Assembly (NCBI GenBank): GCA_910588885.1
Contig: CAJUSQ010000050.1
Location: 1 to 18,961, forward strand
DNA: 18,961 nucleotides
Direction: 5' to 3'
Source: an uncultured Lachnospiraceae bacterium
GTDB taxonomy: Bacteria; Bacillota; Clostridia; Lachnospirales; Lachnospiraceae
Part shown: positions 13,633 to 18,961 of the stretch, piece by piece
Position numbering within the stretch: position 1 is the first letter of the stretch
Layout: the number at the start of each line of letters is the position of its first letter
Notes under the pieces: model-generated
Told to the model about the DNA's origin: nothing
Database searches by the model: none
Seen by the model: only the letters and a program-made list of their open reading frames with translations
Position numbers and translations under genes: made by a program

Positions 13633-15087
13633 ATGAAACTAAGTATGCAGATTTTCGCCAATTGGTTAAAAAATTATCAAGCAGAAGCTCAGATTACCTC
13701 CAACCGCTTCGAGATTGAGGCGGTACGCCTTTTTTCCCCGGAAGTAACCCTGAACGAAAATACCCTGTATATCGGCAGGTTGAAGGACTTTTTCCGAAAC
13801 GGAAATGACCGGATTCTCTGTGCCCACAGAAACGATGTATTGCTGCTTCATACAACGGATCTGGACGGGGTTTTAAACTGCGTACTGGACGGGCTGACCT
13901 TTTATACAAGCTGGGACAATACCATGATGAACCTGTTGACCTCCGGCGCCATGCTGCAGGATCTGTTTGACGCCTCGAAGGCTGTCCTGGGCCGCCCGGC
14001 TTTTTTATTGGATCCTTATCAGCGGCATCTGGCCCATACGTCCAACTACGGCATCGGGGAGGTGGATCACCTCTGGGATTTGATTTTAGAATTCGGAAGC
14101 TGCGACATGGATTTTCTGCTGAAGCTGAACCGGACTGACCCCGGCCGGGCAAAACGGAAGGGGCTCTATGTCTATGAAACCGCCCTGCTTCCCCATAAAG
14201 CCTACAATCACAATTTTTCCCTGAATGGAAATTTTCTGGGTTCCGCAACCATGATCCCGCTCCACGGGCCCATTACGGACGGGGAGCTGGATTGTTTTCT
14301 CCTGTTCTGCAGCTATATCCAAAAATGGTTTGAAATCCATATTCAGGAACAACATGCGCTGATTCTGGAATCCCAGCTGCGAACCGTTATCTCGGATCCG
14401 GACGCAAATGCCGACGATCTGCGCCGCCGCCTGCTGCTGCTGGGCTTTCAGGAAACAGACCGCCTGATCTTTATCAAGCTGGACGCCCCTTTAAAGCCCT
14501 ATAATATCAACGAACACCTAAGCCGTTCCCTGAATATCGCTTTTCCCCATATGCTGGCCGCTACCATAGAATTATCCGTCTGCCTGCTTTGCAATGTCTC
14601 CCGGTGTTCCCTGGAGGAAACGAAGCAGCAGCTGGTCCCCTGGCTGAAAAACAGCAAGTATTACGGCACGGTCGGAACCTGCTTTTCCTTATGGGATTCC
14701 ATTTATGATTTTTACCGCTATGTAAAAGTGACTTCCCTTTATGTAAAAAAAGAAGCGGGCATGCTTTATGACGGAAAGGATTACGTGCTGCCCTATCTTT
14801 TTTCGGAAATGAAGCATACGGCCGCCCCTACGCTCCTGCATCCGGCCTTAAGCCTTCTTACGGAATACGACAAACAGCACCATACTGATTTTTATGAAAC
14901 ACTGTATGCGTATTTGAAAAACGACCGCAGTATTGCGGATACGGCCAGAGCCATGAACCTGCACCGCAATACCCTGCTTTACCGGCTGAAGCGGCTGGAG
15001 GAGCTGGTTGCGGAGGATCTGGAGGATTCCATGGTACGGCTGTATCTTCTGCTTTCTTTTGAAATTGAAAAATCAAAGGACGCGTGA
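13633..15087 (+). CDS. PucR-type transcriptional regulator (CdaR/PucR C-terminal HTH)
   Basis: 484 residues. GGAGG 5 nt before the ATG supports the start. The C-terminal 60 residues (about 425-480) are the PucR helix-turn-helix: YAYLKNDRSIADTARAMNLHRNTLLYRLKRLEEL. The centre (about 250-400) looks like the linking GGDEF-like domain of CdaR regulators (LGFQETDRLIFIKLDAP..., VGTCFSLWDSIYDFYRYVKVTSLYVKK). The N-terminal half (LSMQIFANWLKNYQAE...DAVLLDPYQRHL-type region) is a poorly conserved sensor part. Such proteins usually activate a neighbouring catabolic gene on a small-molecule cue. It is divergent from the UroD-family gene with 205 bp between them, pointing to that gene as target. Ligand unknown. 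Confidence 0.9.
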   Translation: MKLSMQIFANWLKNYQAEAQITSNRFEIEAVRLFSPEVTLNENTLYIGRLKDFFRNGNDRILCAHRNDVLLLHTTDLDGVLNCVLDGLTFYTSWDNTMMNLLTSGAMLQDLFDASKAVLGRPAFLLDPYQRHLAHTSNYGIGEVDHLWDLILEFGSCDMDFLLKLNRTDPGRAKRKGLYVYETALLPHKAYNHNFSLNGNFLGSATMIPLHGPITDGELDCFLLFCSYIQKWFEIHIQEQHALILESQLRTVISDPDANADDLRRRLLLLGFQETDRLIFIKLDAPLKPYNINEHLSRSLNIAFPHMLAATIELSVCLLCNVSRCSLEETKQQLVPWLKNSKYYGTVGTCFSLWDSIYDFYRYVKVTSLYVKKEAGMLYDGKDYVLPYLFSEMKHTAAPTLLHPALSLLTEYDKQHHTDFYETLYAYLKNDRSIADTARAMNLHRNTLLYRLKRLEELVAEDLEDSMVRLYLLLSFEIEKSKDA

Positions 15088-15107
15088 TTTTCCCGGAACG
15101 CTTTTTC

Positions 15108-15941
15108 TCATAGCCCCTCTTCCCGGAACGAACAGGGAATCTCGATCTGTACAATATAGTCTTCGATCCGTTCCGCCACCGTTTCATTGATCCCTTTTTC
15201 ATAAGAATAACCGGATAAAACCAGGCCCTGCTTTCCGGCGAATTCCAGGATTTCCTGATACCGCCGGGGAAGCTCGTCCCAGCCGCCCTTATGAAAGGCG
15301 CGAAGATACGTTCCCTTCGGCTGCATATGAAGCCCCTCTTTTGGGGGAAGGAAGGGAAGTTCAATAAAAAGCCTGGTATAATTGTCAAATTCTCCCGCCC
15401 GCAGGCTGGCTACCGGAATCATGGAGCCATAGGAAGCTTCGTGCAGGCGCCCTAGCCGATATTTGGCCGTTTCGGCCGTAATCAGCTCCACTTCTTTTTC
15501 AAAGGAGGTTTCCTTGTCAATTTTCACGGTCACCAGGCCGCATTCTTCTTTTTCTACCAGGGTAATTTCCGATAAATCCATCGTAAGCAGCGTCACCATA
15601 TCCCGGTGGTGCCCCAAAAGCGTATTCCGAAGGGCCTGAAGGTGCAGGATCGTTTGATCCAGCTTTGCCGTTTTTTCTTCCAATAGACACTTCAGGCTTT
15701 CGGCAGAACGATGCTTCAAAAATTCCTGTATCTCCGGAATGGAAACGTCCAGCTCCCGCAGCAGCAGAATGGTTTCCAGAACCGGGCTTTGATGGTAATT
15801 GTAACAGCGATACCCGTTTTCCGGATTGACGGCAGCCGGCCGGAACAATCCGACTTCATCATACCACATCAATGTCTTCTTATGAATCCCGTGAAGGGCC
15901 GCAAATTGGCCGATCGTCAGCATTTTTCCTTTTTCGTTCAT
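15108..15941 (-). CDS. MerR-family regulator with C-terminal effector-binding domain
   Basis: 277 residues from ATG 15941 (GGAG 5 nt upstream); ATG 15923 is an alternative. Residues about 7-75 are a MerR winged helix (MLTIGQFAALHGIHKKTLMWYDEVGLFRPAAVNPENGYRCY), followed by a dimerising coiled coil (LLEEKTAKLDQTILHLQALRNTLLGH). The C-terminal half resembles the GyrI-like/BmrR effector-binding fold (EEVEL..ETAKYRLGRLHEAS-type segment, MQPKGTYLRAFHKGGWDELPRRYQEIL, QIEIPC), which in relatives binds lipophilic drugs. It is divergent from a MATE transporter whose promoter has the typical MerR design, so it most likely senses a toxic compound and activates export. Confidence 0.92.
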   Translation of the reverse strand: MNEKGKMLTIGQFAALHGIHKKTLMWYDEVGLFRPAAVNPENGYRCYNYHQSPVLETILLLRELDVSIPEIQEFLKHRSAESLKCLLEEKTAKLDQTILHLQALRNTLLGHHRDMVTLLTMDLSEITLVEKEECGLVTVKIDKETSFEKEVELITAETAKYRLGRLHEASYGSMIPVASLRAGEFDNYTRLFIELPFLPPKEGLHMQPKGTYLRAFHKGGWDELPRRYQEILEFAGKQGLVLSGYSYEKGINETVAERIEDYIVQIEIPCSFREEGL

Positions 15942-15968
15942 TTTATCTCCAAAATTTTCTTTTTACTC

Positions 15969-15999
15969 TTGACCGAACAGTTACTGTATGGTTTATGAT
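15969..15999 (+). promoter_or_regulatory. MerR-type promoter and operator of the MATE gene
   Basis: TTGACC (15969-15974) and TATGAT (15994-15999) are 19 bp apart, longer than the 17-bp optimum and diagnostic of promoters that MerR proteins twist into shape. The spacer holds a 21-bp dyad (15972-15992): outer ACC and GGT, inner ACAGT-T-ACTGT, centred at 15982. This is the expected binding site for the divergent regulator. Confidence 0.85.
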
Positions 16000-16043
16000 A
16001 CCATATACAAACCGAAAACACAAGGAGAAAGGGGTATTCATCC

Positions 16044-17375
16044 ATGCAAGCACAAAATGCTTATGAAAAACCTGTCACTTTAAAAAACATTTTAAAATTC
16101 GCGGTCCCCACCATTGCGATGTCTGTTTTTATGTCCTTCTACACCATGGTGGACGGCCTGTTTGTATCCAACCTGATCGGCACCGCCGCATTGTCCGCCA
16201 TCAATCTGACCGCTCCCATTATCCAGCTTGTCACAGCTATTTCCACTATGCTGGCCACCGGAGGCAGCGCGGTGATTATGAAAAAAATGGGAGCTCACAG
16301 GCAGGAAGAGGCCCGGGAGGATTTTACATTCCTGATCCTGGTCAATGTGCTGGCCGGGCTTTTCATGTGCGGTCTGGGCTATCTTATGATGGATCGAATT
16401 TTCGCAGGAATGAGCCTTTCCGCCCAGGTTGCGGGATATTGCCGGGATTACATCAGCCGTTATCTGCTGTTTACCGTCCCGATCCTTTTGATGAACAACT
16501 TCACCCTGTATCTGATCGCCAGTGAAAAAGCGGCCCTTTCCCTCTTCTGTTCCGTAACCGGAGGGGTCCTGAATATTGTACTGGACTATGTGCTGATTGC
16601 CGGATTCCGGATGGGCATCAGCGGCGCAGCCATTGCCACGGGACTGGGTTATTCCGTTACTGCCGTCGTGGGCCTGTTTGTCTTCAGCCAAAAAAAGAAC
16701 CTTCTGCATTTTCAAAAACCGGCCTTCCGCTTCCGGGTGCTCTGCAGCGCAGCCACAAATGGCTGTTCGGAAATGGCCACGGCCCTTGTCACCGGGATTA
16801 TTACTATGATGTTCAACTGGACCATGCTGCGCTATGTAGGGGAAGACGGGGTTGCAGCCGTTACCATTATCATGTACGTACTGATGTTCGTAAGTTCCCT
16901 GTACTCCGGCTATACCTACGGAGTTGCACCCATGATTAGTTTTTACTATGGGGAGCAAAACCGGGAGAAGCTGAAAAAACTGATATCCATAAGCCGAAAA
17001 GTCATCGCATCCCTTTCCGTCCTTACGGCAGCGGCTTCCTTCCTTTTGACCGGGCCGCTGGTATCCGTTTTTGCCCGGCCGGACAATCCAGTGTACAACC
17101 TGGCCATAACCGGGAACCGGATTTGTACCGTCGCCCTGTTTTTTATCGGCTTTAATATTTTTGCCAGCGGAATGTTTACCGCATTGTCCAACGGCGTGGT
17201 TTCGGCAATCCTTGCATTTTCCAGATCCTTTGTATTCATGCTGATTACCATGCTGGCGCTTCCCCTGCTCCTGGGTGTAAACGGCATCTGGCTGGCTACC
17301 CCCGCCGCAGAGCTTATGGCCCTTGGCCTGGCGGTATTCCTGTTCCGGAAATATAAAGGGCGGTATGGGTATTAG
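16044..17375 (+). CDS. MATE family efflux transporter
   Basis: 443 residues with about twelve hydrophobic helices. The N-terminal FAVPTIAMSVFMSFYTMVDGLFVSNLIGTAALSAINLTAPI and the matching second half (about residue 225 on: SAATNGCSEMATALVTGIITMMFNW, LYSGYTYGVAPMISFYYGEQN) are the two pseudo-symmetric MATE bundles. MATE proteins export cationic or lipophilic compounds using Na+ or H+ gradients. AAAGGGG 9 nt before the ATG, with GGAG just ahead, serves as ribosome site. Control by the divergent MerR regulator is strongly suggested by the 19-bp-spacer promoter. Substrate cannot be read from the sequence. No terminator is obvious after the stop at 17375. Confidence 0.95.
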   Translation: MQAQNAYEKPVTLKNILKFAVPTIAMSVFMSFYTMVDGLFVSNLIGTAALSAINLTAPIIQLVTAISTMLATGGSAVIMKKMGAHRQEEAREDFTFLILVNVLAGLFMCGLGYLMMDRIFAGMSLSAQVAGYCRDYISRYLLFTVPILLMNNFTLYLIASEKAALSLFCSVTGGVLNIVLDYVLIAGFRMGISGAAIATGLGYSVTAVVGLFVFSQKKNLLHFQKPAFRFRVLCSAATNGCSEMATALVTGIITMMFNWTMLRYVGEDGVAAVTIIMYVLMFVSSLYSGYTYGVAPMISFYYGEQNREKLKKLISISRKVIASLSVLTAAASFLLTGPLVSVFARPDNPVYNLAITGNRICTVALFFIGFNIFASGMFTALSNGVVSAILAFSRSFVFMLITMLALPLLLGVNGIWLATPAAELMALGLAVFLFRKYKGRYGY

Positions 17376-17425
17376 ATCCTGAAAAGCCTGAAATTTTATC
17401 GGAGTCAATTACCATAAAACCAGAC

Positions 17426-17476
17426 GTCCTCCTTCGTATCTTTTATAGAAGATTCGAACACTTAGAACAGGAGGGC
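17426..17476 (+). promoter_or_regulatory. Leader hairpin that could mask the ribosome site of the small peptide gene
   Basis: TTCGTATCTT (17433-17442) pairs with AAGATTCGAA (17449-17458) apart from one T-T mismatch, with a 6-nt loop. Outside it GTCCTCC (17426-17432) can pair with GGAGGGC (17470-17476), which contains the Shine-Dalgarno of the ATG at 17482. An 11-nt bulge separates the helices. This could regulate translation, but might be coincidental. Confidence 0.3.
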
Positions 17477-17481
17477 TTATC

Positions 17482-17659
17482 ATGAAAAACAGAAACAAAA
17501 TCCTTTGCACCACCGTCCTGCCGTCCCTCGGACGGCCGTTTTTCCCCGGTCTTCTCCCTGCTATCCGCTTCCCCGGATCATCCGCCGGATCTTACCGGCA
17601 TTTCCGGCGCTTATTCTTATGAAGAGCTTCTGGATTTATGCGGTTTCAAAAATCCATAA
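17482..17659 (+). pseudogene. Frameshifted small peptide gene
   Basis: ATG 17482 has a good ribosome site (GGAGG, 7 nt spacer) and starts like a signal peptide, MKNRNKILCTTVL, but then turns into PSLGRPFFPG and stops at 17620-17622 after 46 residues. In the next frame a natural-looking tail follows: FSLLSASPDHPPDLTGISGA then YSYEELLDLCGFKNP and TAA at 17657-17659. A shift between about 17520 and 17550 would join a signal peptide to this tail, giving about 58 residues. A decayed secreted peptide gene is the simplest reading; a sequence error is possible. No family recognised. Confidence 0.45.
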
Positions 17660-17687
17660 TGACTTTTCTGTTCCTTTGTGGTAGAAT
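17659..17687 (+). promoter_or_regulatory. Probable promoter of the membrane-protein gene
   Basis: ATGACT (17659-17664), 17-bp spacer, TAGAAT (17682-17687). Matches are 4/6 and 5/6. It overlaps the end of the broken peptide gene and lies 112 nt before the ATG at 17800. Confidence 0.4.
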
Positions 17688-17799
17688 ATGAAAATACGAA
17701 AATTGGTGAAATCAAAGACCCCGCTGCCAAGGCGGCCGTCTCTGTTTTCAGATATCACAGATCAGCGCGCCTTGCAACAGGTCACAGGAGATTGTTGAA

Positions 17800-18843
17800 A
17801 TGACAGAAAATTATGATCATTATATTTCCAGGAGCATCAAATCCGTATATTTAAAAAAATTAATCGCTCCTTTTCTTTCCTTCCTTCTATTGATAATACT
17901 ATGGTTCCTGCTTCCTTTTTCCGAGCTTCTGTTCCCAAACAGGCTCTCGGACTATACGCAGATTGAGAACAGCGCCCGGAAGGGAAAGCCTTATATCCAG
18001 ATCGACCTTACGGATTTGTATTTTACCGGATACACCAACACGCTGCTGGGACAAACCACGGGCTATTACTACTATACCTTGCAGGAAGGCCGCTGTATAT
18101 TCGTGCTGCTTTCCGGGCGGACCAGTGAGGAAGGGCTTCCTCACATCGAACACGCCCGCATCCGAGGAAAAATCCTGAACCGGGGCAGGGGCTATCAGCA
18201 GCTGGCCGAAGCCCTGGCCCAGGATTTGGACTGGACAGAACGGGGTCTGAAGGGCAAAACTTCTTCCTATCTTATTAGTGAACCTGCGTTCCTGTCCCCT
18301 TTGAGTATTTTTTTACTTTTTTTATATTTTTCTATGGCAATTTATGCCCTGGCAGAAATCGGAACATCCATATTATATATTTTTTTCCCGGTCCTTTCTC
18401 CGCCCTGCCGCCGGCTTGGCCGTTTCGGAAAGGCTTCCCTTCTTTTGGCGGAGGCCGAAGAGGAGCTGGCCACCCTGCCCCAGCTGGCAACGGAGGATAT
18501 GTTTATTACGGAACATTATTTTATTGAAATTGCGGACTCCGGAATTGCAGTGGTGCCGATTCAGGAAATGGTTTGGATTTATAAGTATTCCACGCTCCAT
18601 AAGATTTTCTGGTATCATTTCAACATTTCCTATACCCTGCACATTACCACCAGCAAGCATCTGCACATCCAATGTCCGAAAAACATCAAATCGGATATTG
18701 ACGGCATTATTGACTATCTGGCAGAAGCAAATCACAATATTTTAGTGGGATTCAGCGAGGAGAACCGCCGGAAGGTGCTGGAGGCGCAGGATCCCAAGAT
18801 TAATTTGGAAAAATTACTGACTTTGCGGAAAAAGAAGAAATGA
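17800..18843 (+). CDS. Two-helix membrane protein of unknown function
   Basis: 347 residues; AGGAG 9 nt upstream supports the start. A first membrane helix spans about residues 22-45 (LIAPFLSFLLLIILWFLLPF) and a second hydrophobic region about 168-200 (LSPLSIFLLFLYFSMAIYAL, then SILYIFFPVL). The part between them (about 46-165) should be outside and contains beta-rich text (PYIQIDLTDLYFTGYTN, GYYYYTLQEGRCIFVLLSG). The C-terminal 140 residues are likely cytoplasmic: FITEHYFIEI, IQEMVWIYKY, LHITTSKHLHIQC resemble a PH-like beta sandwich, followed by helices and a Lys-rich end. I do not recognise the family with certainty. It appears to be a single gene with no functional partner nearby. Confidence 0.8.
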   Translation: MTENYDHYISRSIKSVYLKKLIAPFLSFLLLIILWFLLPFSELLFPNRLSDYTQIENSARKGKPYIQIDLTDLYFTGYTNTLLGQTTGYYYYTLQEGRCIFVLLSGRTSEEGLPHIEHARIRGKILNRGRGYQQLAEALAQDLDWTERGLKGKTSSYLISEPAFLSPLSIFLLFLYFSMAIYALAEIGTSILYIFFPVLSPPCRRLGRFGKASLLLAEAEEELATLPQLATEDMFITEHYFIEIADSGIAVVPIQEMVWIYKYSTLHKIFWYHFNISYTLHITTSKHLHIQCPKNIKSDIDGIIDYLAEANHNILVGFSEENRRKVLEAQDPKINLEKLLTLRKKKK

Positions 18844-18912
18844 GTTTTTTACCTGGCATTTTTGTAAAATCGTATCAAGGGACAAACCTTAACACAATCA
18901 AAGCGTAATCAG

Positions 18913-18935
18913 AACCACCGGCTTAGCCGGTGGTT
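18913..18935. repeat. Perfect 10-bp hairpin, possible IS200/IS605 subterminal structure
   Basis: AACCACCGGC (18913-18922), loop TTA, GCCGGTGGTT (18926-18935). A second hairpin follows 7 nt later. The pair resembles structures I associate with the ends of IS200/IS605-type elements, whose Y1 transposase recognises hairpins. The T-tract after it is too short for a classical terminator, although it may help end the preceding transcript. Confidence 0.45.
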
Positions 18936-18961
18936 TGCTCACGCCCTATAAGGGCTCATTA
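18913..18961 (+). mobile_element. Possible left end of an IS200/IS605-family element continuing beyond the window
   Basis: Two hairpins in a row, the CCACCGGC/GCCGGTGG stem and GCCCT-ATA-AGGGC (18943-18955), lie in DNA with no gene before the edge. IS200-type elements have small subterminal hairpins upstream of a short Y1 transposase gene. The transposase itself is not visible, so this is inference from arrangement and memory of similar sequences. Confidence 0.4.

Larger units (their letters stand above)
17376..17799 (+). other. Intergenic region between MATE and the membrane-protein gene
   Basis: The 424 bp hold a hairpin leader (17426-17476), a broken small peptide gene (17482-17659) and a likely promoter (17659-17687). 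From 17688 to the ATG at 17800 I see only the ribosome site AGGAG, 9 nt before the start. No T-tract terminator was found. Confidence 0.5.

Noticed and set aside
13694..14248. 184-codon minus-strand frame inside the PucR-type gene
   Set aside because: Arg/Pro/Ser-rich shadow translation without a ribosome site or family match.
16092..17408. 438-codon open frame antisense to the MATE gene
   Set aside because: Its translation is rich in Gly, Gln, His and Lys with no domain logic, and it mirrors the transporter codon pattern; MATE on the plus strand is unmistakable.
17711..17735. GCTGCC/GGCGGC inverted repeat as a terminator or operator
   Set aside because: The loop is only two bases, one pair is a wobble, and no T-tract follows.

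Overview
The window looks like chromosomal DNA of an anaerobic Firmicute of class Clostridia, most likely a Lachnospiraceae relative. This is an inference from protein style (PocR-AraC and PucR regulators, a UroD-family methyltransferase-like protein, a DUF368 protein, a GHKL kinase), strong AGGAGG ribosome sites and near-consensus TTGACA/TATAAT promoters. No rRNA, tRNA or CRISPR array was found. Most of the window has moderate GC; about 1-2150 is visibly AT-richer and looks acquired.

Left edge (1-2490): on the minus strand, a secreted metzincin-type protease with cell-wall-binding repeats and a putative lipoprotein form a two-gene operon with its own promoter. Downstream lie a 13-codon mini-ORF and the first 24 codons of a type I restriction methyltransferase (hsdM), cut off by a stop codon and abutting a foreign fragment that runs off the edge. 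The 528-bp gap at 1962-2489 holds the protease promoter, a possible gene tail and a strong leftward terminator.

Metabolic/envelope block (2490-10250): a leftward run of aminotransferase, HisC-like aminotransferase and DUF368 membrane protein (family linked to undecaprenyl-phosphate recycling) ends at that terminator. Divergent from it is a PocR-domain AraC regulator ending in a textbook terminator. Facing it are an L,D-transpeptidase and a PAP2-family membrane protein on the minus strand. DUF368, L,D-transpeptidase and PAP2 suggest a cell-envelope theme. Degenerate tandem repeats sit directly after three minus-strand stop codons.

Signalling block (10250-15110): a GHKL sensor kinase whose original start is separated from the rest by an in-frame TGA, then a UroD-family protein divergent from a PucR-type regulator. 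Two 13-bp direct repeats exactly 30 bp apart lie between the kinase and the PAP2 promoter and look like response-regulator sites.

Right block (15108-18961): a MerR regulator divergent from a MATE transporter, with a classical MerR-type promoter (19-bp spacer and central dyad). Then come a frameshifted small peptide gene behind a possible SD-masking hairpin, a two-helix membrane protein of unknown function, and at the edge two consecutive hairpins resembling the end of an IS200/IS605 element.

I did not find a clearly new multi-gene system. The best leads are the kinase with the internal TGA and its paired repeats, the MerR/MATE switch, the protease/lipoprotein pair beside the hsdM remnant, and the post-stop repeats.
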